Origin: an uncultured Mucilaginibacter sp.
GTDB lineage: Bacteria > Bacteroidota > Bacteroidia > Sphingobacteriales > Sphingobacteriaceae
Assembly: GCF_913773635.1 (NCBI RefSeq)
Contig: NZ_CAJYGQ010000013.1
Coordinates: 385,951-449,950 of the forward strand
Length of the DNA stretch: 64,000 bases
Reading direction: 5' to 3'
The position numbers were made by a program, and so were the translations under genes. How positions within the stretch are numbered: position 1 is the first letter of the stretch; each line of letters begins with the position of its first letter. Below, one piece after another: positions 16,397-23,955 of the stretch. The notes below the pieces were generated by a model that ran no database searches, was not told where the DNA came from, and saw nothing but the letters and a program-made list of their open reading frames with translations.

Positions 16397-17527
16397 ATGA
16401 AACTCGATTTAAAAATACAGCCACTTAGCTCTTGGATTACTGCTAAGGCTCAGCCATTATTAATTGCCGGCCCATGCAGCGCCGAAACTGAAGACCAACT
16501 AGTTGCAACCGCACACTTGCTAGCTGCTACGGGTAAAGTTACCGCCCTGCGTGCAGGTATTTGGAAACCACGCACCCGTCCGGGTGAGTTTGAAGGTATT
16601 GGCAGCATTGGTTTGGAGTGGTTAAAACGCGCCAAAGCCGAAACTGGTTTACCAACCGCCGTTGAGGTTGCTACCGCAAAACACGTTGAAGAAGCTTTAA
16701 AAGCAGGTGTTGATATCCTTTGGGTAGGCGCACGTTCAACTGCTAACCCCTTCACCGTGCAGGAAATTGCTGACGCCTTAAAAGGATCTGATGTGCCAGT
16801 AATGGTTAAAAACCCGGTAAACCCTGATATTTCATTATGGATTGGTGCTTTAGAGCGTATCAACAACGCGGGCATTACTAAACTGGCTGCTATTCACCGT
16901 GGTTTTTCATCGTATGAAAAAACTGCGTTCCGTAACGAACCAATGTGGGATTTGGCCATCAACCTTAAAACCCATGCTCCTGAGTTGCCTATCATCTGCG
17001 ATCCAAGTCACATCTCGGGTAACCGGGAGTTGATACCTTATGTATCGCAAAAAGCATTGGATATGGACATGCAAGGCTTAATGATCGAGTCGCACATTGA
17101 CCCATCTGTTGCCTGGACCGATGCTAAACAGCAAGTTACCCCATCGGCTTTAAGCGAGTTAATTGACCGTTTAACGCTGCGTCAGCCTGAAGTGGTAAAC
17201 ACACAGGTTAAAGATGCATTAGCTGAGTTGCGCAATAAAATTGACAAAATTGATGACCTGGTTATTCAAAAATTAGCCGAGCGTATGAAAATTGTTGAGC
17301 AAATTGGTAACTACAAAAAAGATAATGGCATCACCATTTTACAGGTTAACCGTTGGGACGAAATTTTACAGAAGCGTTCAAACTATGGAAAAGCATTAAA
17401 CCTGCACGCTGACTTTACGGAAAAGCTTTTGGAATTGATCCACAGCGAATCTATCCGTAAACAAACCGAAATTATGAACGCCGGTCAGGGTGAGGCCCCT
17501 GTACAGGAACAATTGACACATTCTTAG
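16397..17527 (+). CDS. DAHP synthase-chorismate mutase fusion
   Basis: 376 residues from this start. The N-terminal two thirds are a type I-beta 3-deoxy-7-phosphoheptulonate synthase: LIAGPCSAE, ALRAGIWKPRTRPGEFEG, WVGARST, MVKNPVNPD, IHRGFSSYE and ICDPSHISG. The last 100 residues (from LAELRNKIDKIDDLVIQ) are an AroQ-type chorismate mutase, with KRMKI-like RMKIVEQIGNYKK. The fusion makes both the first shikimate-pathway step and the branch to prephenate. The mutase domain often acts as the feedback sensor of the synthase in this architecture. An ATG at 16367 adds ten residues derived from the repeat; the ATG at 16397 (MKLDLKIQPLSSW) is preferred. Confidence 0.95.
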   Translation: MKLDLKIQPLSSWITAKAQPLLIAGPCSAETEDQLVATAHLLAATGKVTALRAGIWKPRTRPGEFEGIGSIGLEWLKRAKAETGLPTAVEVATAKHVEEALKAGVDILWVGARSTANPFTVQEIADALKGSDVPVMVKNPVNPDISLWIGALERINNAGITKLAAIHRGFSSYEKTAFRNEPMWDLAINLKTHAPELPIICDPSHISGNRELIPYVSQKALDMDMQGLMIESHIDPSVAWTDAKQQVTPSALSELIDRLTLRQPEVVNTQVKDALAELRNKIDKIDDLVIQKLAERMKIVEQIGNYKKDNGITILQVNRWDEILQKRSNYGKALNLHADFTEKLLELIHSESIRKQTEIMNAGQGEAPVQEQLTHS

Positions 17528-17562
17528 TAGAGCTGTTAAATAACCTGTTCCTTTAAAAATAT

Positions 17563-17650
17563 TGTCATTTCGAACAACAAAGAGAAATCTTGTTATAGCG
17601 GATAAGATTTGCATAACTATCAGAATCCCTCAGTATTGTTCGAGATGACA
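17563..17650. repeat. TGTCATTTCGA palindromic repeat, copy 2
   Basis: TGTCATTTCGAACAA (17563-17577) and TTGTTCGAGATGACA (17636-17650) are inverted arms with one mismatch. Inside, AATCTTGTTA faces TAAGATT. It is the same size and build as 941-1028 and lies between the DAHP synthase and aroA genes. Confidence 0.7.
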
Positions 17651-17684
17651 TTTTAAAATTGAAAGATTAATACAACAGCCTACC

Positions 17685-18974
17685 ATGTCAAAAAACCTAA
17701 CGGTTAGCCGTAATAATAAAATTGTTAAAGCCACCATACAACTCACAGGCTCCAAAAGCGAGTGCAACCGTGCATTGGTAATTGAGGCGTTGAGCAAGGG
17801 TAAGGTACAGGTAACCAACGTATCAGACGCTGCTGATGCTGTGTTACTGGCGGGAATATTGAGAGGGGAGAATTTAGGGATCAGAAGCCAAAATCAGGAA
17901 TCAGGCGTCAGACCTCAAACCTTAGAAACACCCGCAACCGTAAACATTGGCCCGGCCGGTACGGCTATGCGCTTTTTAACGGCTTACTTTGCCTTGCAAA
18001 CCGGTGAAGTGTTGCTTACCGGTACCGAGCGCATGAAACAGCGCCCTATTGGCATTTTGGTTGATGCTTTGCGTGAGTTAGGTGCCGAAATTGTTTACGC
18101 CGAAAATGAGGGTTTCCCTCCCTTGAATATTAAGGGCGGCTTTGAGCAAAAGACGAATCAAATTACTATTAAGGGCGATATCAGCAGTCAGTATATTACC
18201 GCTTTATTATTAATAGCCAACAGCCTGCCAAAAGGTTTAGAGCTGCATATTGATGGCGAATTAACCTCGCGCCCTTATGTGGAAATGACCTTGAGCATGC
18301 TGAAACAGGCGGGTGTACAACACCAATGGAATGACAATGTAATTAGCATTGCGAACCAGGACTTTGTAGAAACCAGCATTTGGGTTGAACCCGATTGGAG
18401 CGCAGCTTCGTACTGGTATTCGGTTGCGGCACTGGCCGATGAGGCGGAGCTTTTCCTGCCGGGATTAACCTCGTACAGCCTCCAAGGCGATAGCGTAATT
18501 ACCGAGCTGATGGCCAATTTTGGCATCACCTCTCAGTTTAAAGATGGTGGTGTGTATTTAAAGAAAGAGCCAAAGCCAATTCAACGTAAAATATTTGACC
18601 TTAAATCATGCCCCGATTTGGCTCAAACCCTAATTGTAGTGTGTGCGGCTTTAGGCCACGAGGCTACGTTTACAGGTTTAGAAACGCTAAAAATTAAGGA
18701 AACCGACCGTATTGCCGCACTGCAAAATGAGCTGGCTAAAATGGGGGTTAAACTGATTGAGAAACCCCTGGTTTATAAACTGGACTGCAGCGAAAAGTTT
18801 ATACCCGAAAAAATAACCATTGCCACTTACGAAGACCATCGTATGGCGATGGCCTTTGCGCCGCTGGCTTTAATTATACCACAGGTAGAGGTTGAAGAAG
18901 CTATGGTTGTTGAAAAATCTTACCCTGCATTTTGGGAGGATTTTAAAAAAGCCAGTTTTGAGGTAGTATTATAA
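17685..18974 (+). CDS. aroA: 3-Phosphoshikimate 1-carboxyvinyltransferase (EPSP synthase)
   Basis: 429 residues. Transfers enolpyruvate from PEP to shikimate 3-phosphate. Diagnostic motifs are LTGSKSECNRALV (20-32; the family usually has SKS-S-R), NIGPAGTAMRFL (87-98), KQRPIGILVDALRELGA, SSQYITALLL and the late IKETDRIAAL and YEDHRMAMAFAPLAL. The motif near 90 reads GPAGT where most enzymes have GNAGT. Residues 63-82 are an insertion that reads like one of the local DNA repeats (see 17871-17930). The rest is well conserved, so the enzyme is probably functional. A strong terminator follows at 19018. Confidence 0.93.
   Translation: MSKNLTVSRNNKIVKATIQLTGSKSECNRALVIEALSKGKVQVTNVSDAADAVLLAGILRGENLGIRSQNQESGVRPQTLETPATVNIGPAGTAMRFLTAYFALQTGEVLLTGTERMKQRPIGILVDALRELGAEIVYAENEGFPPLNIKGGFEQKTNQITIKGDISSQYITALLLIANSLPKGLELHIDGELTSRPYVEMTLSMLKQAGVQHQWNDNVISIANQDFVETSIWVEPDWSAASYWYSVAALADEAELFLPGLTSYSLQGDSVITELMANFGITSQFKDGGVYLKKEPKPIQRKIFDLKSCPDLAQTLIVVCAALGHEATFTGLETLKIKETDRIAALQNELAKMGVKLIEKPLVYKLDCSEKFIPEKITIATYEDHRMAMAFAPLALIIPQVEVEEAMVVEKSYPAFWEDFKKASFEVVL
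17871..17930. repeat. Repeat-like unit translated inside aroA
   Basis: This in-frame segment contains ATCAGAAGCCAAAATCAGG, AATCAGGCGTCAGACC and CAAACC, the AATCAG/GTCAG vocabulary of Sphingobacteriaceae intergenic repeats. It encodes residues 63-82 (NLGIRSQNQESGVRPQTLET), a polar linker between the first strand region and the NIGPAGTAMRF motif. Reading frame is kept. Confidence 0.55.
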
Positions 18975-19017
18975 TCTGCTGCTGTATTTTTAAATCGAAA
19001 GATATTTGTTGTTTATT

Positions 19018-19042
19018 AAGGCCGGAAGTTCCGGCCTTTTTT
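19018..19042 (+). terminator. Terminator after aroA
   Basis: AAGGCCGG (19018-19025), loop AAGTT, CCGGCCTT (19031-19038) followed by TTTT. A compact GC-rich stem with a T-tract, 44 nt after the aroA stop and 28 nt before the pabB ATG, so pabB needs its own promoter. Confidence 0.8.
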
Positions 19043-19069
19043 ATTTAACTGCTATTTTTGCAGCAACGT

Positions 19070-20338
19070 ATGATATTTGAGATAGCCGACATTCCCTTAT
19101 TTAAACAAAAGGCCTTACAATGGGCGGCAACCCATGAGGTTTGCTCCTATCTCGATTCAAATAGCCACTCTAACGGTTATTCTAAATTTGATGCACTTAT
19201 TGCCGCTGGCGTTAAAAGCGAATTAATAGCCGGCGCGGGCGATGCTTTCAATAAACTCAATCAATTCAGGCAACAACATACCGGCTGGCTAACCGGCTTT
19301 TTAGGGTATGATTTAAAAAACGAAACTGAGCAATTAAACTCTATCCATACGGACAACCTCCACTTCCCTGATCTGTACTGTTTTGAGCCTGAACATCTAG
19401 TTATTATCAAAGGTGAAGTGATTGAGATACTGTCAGATAATGCCGAGCAGATATTTGCCGAGATAAACGAAAAGGAGCTGTATCCTATTCAAAAACCCAA
19501 CGGTTTAAACCTTAAGGCACGTTTTAGTAGGGATGAATATATTCAAACATTTGATCGCATTAAACAGCATATTAACCGTGGTGATATCTACGTAACCAAC
19601 TTTTGCCAGGAGTTTTACGTCGAGAACGCAATTATTCATCCTGTAAGTATTTTTAGTGAGTTAAACAGTATATCACGTACGCCATTTGCCAGCTTTTTTA
19701 AATATCATCAACAGTATATTCTGTGTGCATCGCCCGAACGTTTTTTAGCTAAGCGTGGTGATAAACTCATATCTCAACCTATTAAAGGTACAGCCCGCCG
19801 AGGCTCAACCGAAGCTGAAGACAACGCTATTAAAATTGCCCTGCGCAATAATCTTAAAGAGCAGCAGGAAAATGTAATGGTGGTTGATATGGTACGCAAT
19901 GATCTCACAAAATCAGCCGTACCAGGCACTGTAAAAACTGAAGAACTATTTGGAATTTATAGCTTTAAGCAGGTGCACCAAATGATATCGACGGTTACCT
20001 GCGAGTTACAAAATGGATTACCAGGGGTTGAAGCTATCCGCAACACCTTTCCTATGGGGAGTATGACCGGCGCGCCTAAGGTTAGCGCTATGCAGCTTAT
20101 GGAGCAGTATGAGCGCACAAGGCGCAGCATCTATTCAGGCGCGGTTGGTTATTTCAGTCCGGATGATGACTTTGATTTTAACGTTGTTATACGAAGCATT
20201 TTATACAATGCAAATGAACGCTACTTATCTTTTGAGGTTGGCAGCGCTATTACTTTTGATGCCAAAGCTGAGGATGAGTATGATGAGTGTTTACTCAAAG
20301 CCAAAGCAATTTTAGAGGTACTACAGGTGAAACTATAG
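19070..20338 (+). CDS. pabB: Aminodeoxychorismate synthase component I
   Basis: 422 residues of the chorismate-binding (TrpE/PabB) fold. Converts chorismate plus ammonia to 4-amino-4-deoxychorismate for folate. SQPIKGTARRG carries the lysine that marks PabB; TrpE enzymes have PIAGT there. ASPERFL, NVMVVDMVRNDL, HQMISTVTCEL, TFPMGSMTGAPK and IYSGAVGYF complete the active site. The partner glutaminase (pabA) is not in the window; the class IV aminotransferase at 2602 could be the lyase. A TTG at 19058 opens the frame 4 codons earlier, but the ATG at 19070 is preferred. TATTTTTG at 19053-19060 matches the -7 consensus just upstream. Confidence 0.9.
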   Translation: MIFEIADIPLFKQKALQWAATHEVCSYLDSNSHSNGYSKFDALIAAGVKSELIAGAGDAFNKLNQFRQQHTGWLTGFLGYDLKNETEQLNSIHTDNLHFPDLYCFEPEHLVIIKGEVIEILSDNAEQIFAEINEKELYPIQKPNGLNLKARFSRDEYIQTFDRIKQHINRGDIYVTNFCQEFYVENAIIHPVSIFSELNSISRTPFASFFKYHQQYILCASPERFLAKRGDKLISQPIKGTARRGSTEAEDNAIKIALRNNLKEQQENVMVVDMVRNDLTKSAVPGTVKTEELFGIYSFKQVHQMISTVTCELQNGLPGVEAIRNTFPMGSMTGAPKVSAMQLMEQYERTRRSIYSGAVGYFSPDDDFDFNVVIRSILYNANERYLSFEVGSAITFDAKAEDEYDECLLKAKAILEVLQVKL

Positions 20339-20437
20339 TCCCTTAACACTAAAAATTTCATATCGATTGATAACGAGAACCTTGTATAACCAAGCCGGAT
20401 TATATCCTGCTTCATCAACAAGGCTGCTCTTTATCGT

Positions 20438-20448
20438 TCGAAATGACA
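20438..20448. repeat. Lone arm of the TGTCATTTCGA repeat
   Basis: TCGAAATGACA is identical to the right arm of the copy at 941-1028, but its partner in the preceding 100 bases is too degenerate to recognise. It sits in the 131-nt gap between the convergent pabB and amn genes. Confidence 0.45.
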
Positions 20449-20469
20449 GCTTCGACAGATTAAAGTATA

Positions 20470-21333
20470 TTAGAACTTAAGGTGTTTTACCGTGAATCCG
20501 TTGTTGATTAATTGCTTCAACGATTCAATACCTACTTTAAGATGAGTTTCTACATACTGCTCTGTTACTTTCGAGTCGCTTTCTGCAGTTTTAACCCCTT
20601 CGGGTATCATTGGCTGGTCTGATACTAACAGCAGTGCTCCGGTTGGAATTTTGTTGGCAAACCCCGTAGTAAAAATAGTAGCCGTTTCCATATCAATGGC
20701 CATGGCGCGCAAGGTTTTCAAATACTTCTTAAATTCTTTATCATGCTCCCAAACGCGGCGGTTGGTGGTATAACATGTTCCGGTCCAATAATCGCGTGAA
20801 AAATCGCGTATAGTGGTTGATATAGCCTTTTGAAGCGCAAAGGATGGTAGTGCCGGAACTTCTGGCGGTAGATAGTCATTCGATGTTCCTTCGCCTCGTA
20901 TTGCTGCTATAGGTAAAATCAAGTCGCCTACCTGGTTTTTCTTCTTTAAACCACCGCACTTGCCTAAAAATATAACAGCTTTGGGGCTTATAGCTGTTAG
21001 CAAATCCATTACGGTTGCTGCAACCGGGCTGCCCATACCAAAGTTTACAATGGTAATTCCGTTTGCCGTTACACTTTGCATTGGCTTATCAAGGCCCATT
21101 ACCGGTGCGTTATCGTTCCACTCCGAAAACAATTGCAGGTATTTTGAAAAATTTGTAAGTATAATGTATTTACCAAAATCATTCAGCGGACGGCCTGTAT
21201 AACGTGGTAACCAGTTGTTTACAATAGATTCTTTTGATTTTAAACCGCTTTTAACCGGCGACTGCACCTCTTTTACGTCTTTAGCATTTTCAACAATTTT
21301 TGCGTCTTTTTTTATTTCTATCTCTTCATTCAT
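20470..21333 (-). CDS. amn: AMP nucleosidase
   Basis: 287 residues of the PNP/UDP phosphorylase-like fold. It splits AMP to adenine and ribose 5-phosphate. The body matches the short Bacteroidota type of AMP nucleosidase: NNWLPRYTGRPL, VNFGMGSPVAATVMDLL, FLGKCGGLKKKNQVGDLILP, IRGEGTSNDYLPPEVPA, YTTNRRVWEHD, MAIDMETATIF and LLVSDQPMIPEGVKT. The N-terminal 30 residues are a charged Lys/Glu-rich tail that is not part of the fold. A TTG at 21381 lies upstream, but the ATG at 21333 is preceded by AAAGGAG at the correct distance, an unusually good Shine-Dalgarno for this phylum. It has its own promoter and a long leader. Confidence 0.9.
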   Translation of the reverse strand: MNEEIEIKKDAKIVENAKDVKEVQSPVKSGLKSKESIVNNWLPRYTGRPLNDFGKYIILTNFSKYLQLFSEWNDNAPVMGLDKPMQSVTANGITIVNFGMGSPVAATVMDLLTAISPKAVIFLGKCGGLKKKNQVGDLILPIAAIRGEGTSNDYLPPEVPALPSFALQKAISTTIRDFSRDYWTGTCYTTNRRVWEHDKEFKKYLKTLRAMAIDMETATIFTTGFANKIPTGALLLVSDQPMIPEGVKTAESDSKVTEQYVETHLKVGIESLKQLINNGFTVKHLKF

Positions 21334-21570
21334 ATTCTTTTCTCCTTTCTTTTTAATTATTGATTTACAGTTGTACGACAAAGCCCCGGGGGCGTGCCGG
21401 CGGTTGTTTAAATCAACATATTATTTTTGTTATTAACGTTAAGATTGCTTTAATGTTCCGTTCGCGACCGGAGGCATCAGCGAGCAATTGGTATACGGGT
21501 TTTCACCGAAATCTGCGGATACAACAAACCCCGGCGTTTCACCAGGGTTGTGTGTTTTGTATATGAGATT
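21334..21570 (-). promoter_or_regulatory. Long structured 5' leader of amn, unassigned
   Basis: On the minus strand, about 235 nt separate the predicted start of transcription from the amn ATG. The first 100 nt can form two hairpins, AACCCTGG/CCGGGGTT (21525-21549) and GUAU-CCG/CG-UAUAC around GGUGAAAACC (21490-21521); both carry a GGTGAAA motif, the second as a GAAA tetraloop. A third stem, TCCG/CGGA with loop GTCGCGAA, follows near 21457-21472. A GC-rich block (CCGCCGGCACGCCCCCGGGGC) lies near 21381-21403. I cannot match this to any known riboswitch; the first hairpin could instead be the clpX terminator. Confidence 0.45.
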
Positions 21571-21573
21571 TTA

Positions 21574-21603
21574 CAAATATACGAAACTATCTGTAAAATG
21601 CAA
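21574..21603 (-). promoter_or_regulatory. Promoter of amn, abutting clpX stop
   Basis: On the minus strand TTG (21603-21601) is followed after exactly 19 nt by TATATTTG (21581-21574), a full consensus match. The TTG directly follows the clpX stop codon at 21604-21606. Transcription would start near 21567. Confidence 0.65.
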
Positions 21604-22842
21604 CTATGCTACTTTTAACTTCTTTAAATCTGATTTCTCAAACTTCTCGTGAGCATAATCTAAAGTTACATTCAGGCGTTTAACATCCTTTTTAGAGGGG
21701 AATTCAAACATGGCGTCAATCATGATGGCTTCACATATTGAACGCAGGCCGCGTGCGCCCAGTTTAAACTCCATAGCTTTATCAACAATAAAGTCAAGCA
21801 CCTCATCATCAAACTCAAGCTTAACGCCCTCGTAGTCAAAAAGCTTTTTGTACTGTTTCAACAAAGAATTTTTTGGCTTAGTAAGGATGTTGTGCAGCGC
21901 ATCACGATCAAGCGGATTGAGGTAGGTTAACACCGGTAAACGGCCAATCAACTCCGGAATCAAACCAAACGACTTTAAATCCTGAGGGGTAATATACTTA
22001 TACAGGTTTTTAGTGTCAACTTCGTTATCGTCGCGCTTTAACTTGTAACCTACAGTTTGCGTACGCAAACGATTGGCAATTTTACGGTCAATACCATCAA
22101 AGGCGCCACCACAAATAAAAAGGATATTGCTGGTGTTAACCGAAATCATTTTCTGATCAGGATGTTTACGTCCACCTTGCGGCGGTACGTTTACCATAGT
22201 ACCCTCTAATATTTTCAGTAAGGCCTGTTGAACGCCTTCGCCTGATACATCGCGCGTGATAGAAGCATTATCGCTTTTACGGGCTATCTTATCAACCTCA
22301 TCAATGTATACAATACCACGCTCGGCAGCTGCAACATCGTAATCGGCAGCCTGCAGTAAGCGGGTAAGTATACTTTCAACGTCTTCGCCTACGTAACCAG
22401 CCTCGGTTAATACCGTAGCATCTGAAATACAAAAAGGAACATTTAAAATCTTGGCAATGGTTTTAGCCAGCAGGGTTTTACCCGTGCCGGTTTCGCCCAC
22501 CATCATAATGTTCGATTTTTCTATCTCTACCTCATCTTTATCTACACGCTGATTAAGGCGTTTATAGTGATTATAAACAGCAACGGCCAGCACTTTCTTG
22601 GCATCGTCCTGCCCAATAACATACTGATCAAGGTGAGACTTAATTTCCGCAGGCTTTAATATAGTTGGCGCAGATGATGTTGTTTTCACCTTACGCACTT
22701 TAAGCTCTTCGGCCAAAATCTCATTGGCCTGATTCACACACTTGTCACAAATGTGAGCATCAAGCCCGGCTATCAGCATAAGAGAATCCTGCTTTCCTGC
22801 TCCACAAAACGAACACCTGATTTCCTTGCTGTTCTTATTCAT
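21604..22842 (-). CDS. clpX: ATP-dependent Clp protease ATP-binding subunit ClpX
   Basis: 412 residues. AAA+ unfoldase that feeds proteins to ClpP. The N-terminal zinc-binding domain has C10, C13, C32 and C35 (CSFCGAG...CDKC). Walker A is GETGTGKT (116-123) and Walker B is VYIDEVDKIA. NVPPQGGRKHP and LIGRLP belong to the pore and hinge regions, and KLGARGLR is the sensor 2 arginine region. The order tig-clpP-clpX on one strand is the classic arrangement; the gap from clpP is 95 nt. Length matches the family. Confidence 0.97.
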   Translation of the reverse strand: MNKNSKEIRCSFCGAGKQDSLMLIAGLDAHICDKCVNQANEILAEELKVRKVKTTSSAPTILKPAEIKSHLDQYVIGQDDAKKVLAVAVYNHYKRLNQRVDKDEVEIEKSNIMMVGETGTGKTLLAKTIAKILNVPFCISDATVLTEAGYVGEDVESILTRLLQAADYDVAAAERGIVYIDEVDKIARKSDNASITRDVSGEGVQQALLKILEGTMVNVPPQGGRKHPDQKMISVNTSNILFICGGAFDGIDRKIANRLRTQTVGYKLKRDDNEVDTKNLYKYITPQDLKSFGLIPELIGRLPVLTYLNPLDRDALHNILTKPKNSLLKQYKKLFDYEGVKLEFDDEVLDFIVDKAMEFKLGARGLRSICEAIMIDAMFEFPSKKDVKRLNVTLDYAHEKFEKSDLKKLKVA

Positions 22843-22937
22843 CTGATAAAGATTTGGTAACCAAATATAAAAAACTAAACCAACTTAATTAGTAATAACC
22901 ATAATTAAGCCGGTTTAGTGTTAAAAAATAAAATATA

Positions 22938-23657
22938 TTATTTCTCGGTGTTGCGGCTCAAAACCTCATCAACCATACCAAAGTCTTTGGCTTCATCGGC
23001 AATCATCCAGTGGTCACGGTCTGATGCTTCCCAAACTTTTTCGTAAGGGGTACCGCTATGCTTAGAGATTATTTCATAAAGCTCTTTCTTAAGCTTTTGA
23101 ATTTCGCGGGCTGTAATTTCAATATCAGAAGCCTGACCTTGCGCACCACCAAGCGGCTGGTGAATCATTACACGTGAGTGAGGTAAAGCAGCACGTTTAC
23201 CATCAGCACCTGCACAAAGCAACACAGCAGCCATTGAGGCAGCCATACCTGTACATATAGTAGCTACATCATTAGTTACAAACTGCATGGTATCATATAT
23301 ACCTAAACCGGCATATACCGAGCCACCTGGTGAGTTGATGTAAATCTGAATATCGCGTTTTGCATCGGCCGATTGCAAAAACAGCAATTGTGCCTGAATG
23401 ATGTTGGCTATATTTTCATAAATAGCATCGCCTAAAAAGATAATGCGGTCCATCATCAAACGTGAAAACACGTCCATTTGCGCTACGTTCATCTGACGCT
23501 CCTCAATAATGTAAGGCGTCATGTCAACAGGGTGAGCAATGGCTTGAGGCATCATTTTATGCTCAACGCTTGAAATAAATTTATCAACAAAAATGCTGTT
23601 AATGCGGTGATGTTTAACCGCGTACTTGCGGAATTCGTTTTTATCGATATTACTCAT
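22938..23657 (-). CDS. clpP: ATP-dependent Clp protease proteolytic subunit ClpP
   Basis: 239 residues. The serine protease barrel of the Clp system. The catalytic triad is S141 (GMAASMAAV), H166 (MIHQPLGG) and D215 (SDRDHWM). INSPGGSVYAGLGIYDTMQ is the handle/substrate region. About 35-40 N-terminal residues precede the usual start of the mature protein and are probably an extension or removed propeptide. It lies between tig (299 nt upstream) and clpX. CTGCGC-ATCCG-GCGCAG upstream of its ATG (about 23684-23700) could fold into a small leader hairpin. Confidence 0.97.
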   Translation of the reverse strand: MSNIDKNEFRKYAVKHHRINSIFVDKFISSVEHKMMPQAIAHPVDMTPYIIEERQMNVAQMDVFSRLMMDRIIFLGDAIYENIANIIQAQLLFLQSADAKRDIQIYINSPGGSVYAGLGIYDTMQFVTNDVATICTGMAASMAAVLLCAGADGKRAALPHSRVMIHQPLGGAQGQASDIEITAREIQKLKKELYEIISKHSGTPYEKVWEASDRDHWMIADEAKDFGMVDEVLSRNTEK

Positions 23658-23872
23658 TTTGTAAAAGATTTCTATTTAAAAATCTGCGCATCCGGCGCAG
23701 GCGGTTTTCTTATTGTTGTATAACTAAGTGGAGCAAATTATAAAAATATCACCTTAAATCAATAGTAAGGTTTTCCACCTGTATTACTGCTACATTCATG
23801 TGTCATTCCAGACTAAAAATCTGGCGTTATACTGCGAGCTAAACAACATTCTGTAAACTAAGTTTCTCAAAA

Positions 23873-23906
23873 ACAAAAAAGCAACTCCTGTGAAGAAGTT
23901 GCTTTT
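23873..23906 (-). terminator. Terminator downstream of tig
   Basis: AAAAGCAACT (23877-23886) and AGTTGCTTTT (23897-23906) form a perfect 10-bp stem with a 10-nt loop. Read on the minus strand the stem is followed by TTTTTTGTTTTTG. It lies 50 nt past the tig stop, so clpP probably has its own promoter as well. The rest of the 298-nt gap holds the clpP leader and a degenerate TGTCATTCCAGA repeat fragment near 23800. Confidence 0.75.
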
Positions 23907-23955
23907 GTTATTTGTAATAAAATCCTACCCTTGTAAGGAAAGAATTTTGTGATGA

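Noticed and set aside
19058..19069. TTG start for pabB
   Set aside because: This TTG is the end of the TATTTTTG box; the ATG at 19070 is preferred.
21457..21510. GGTGAAAA in the amn leader resembling part of a cobalamin riboswitch
   Set aside because: The rest of the B12 box (GCnGnCCCGCnACTG) and the core helices are absent, so the likeness is only to a short loop motif.
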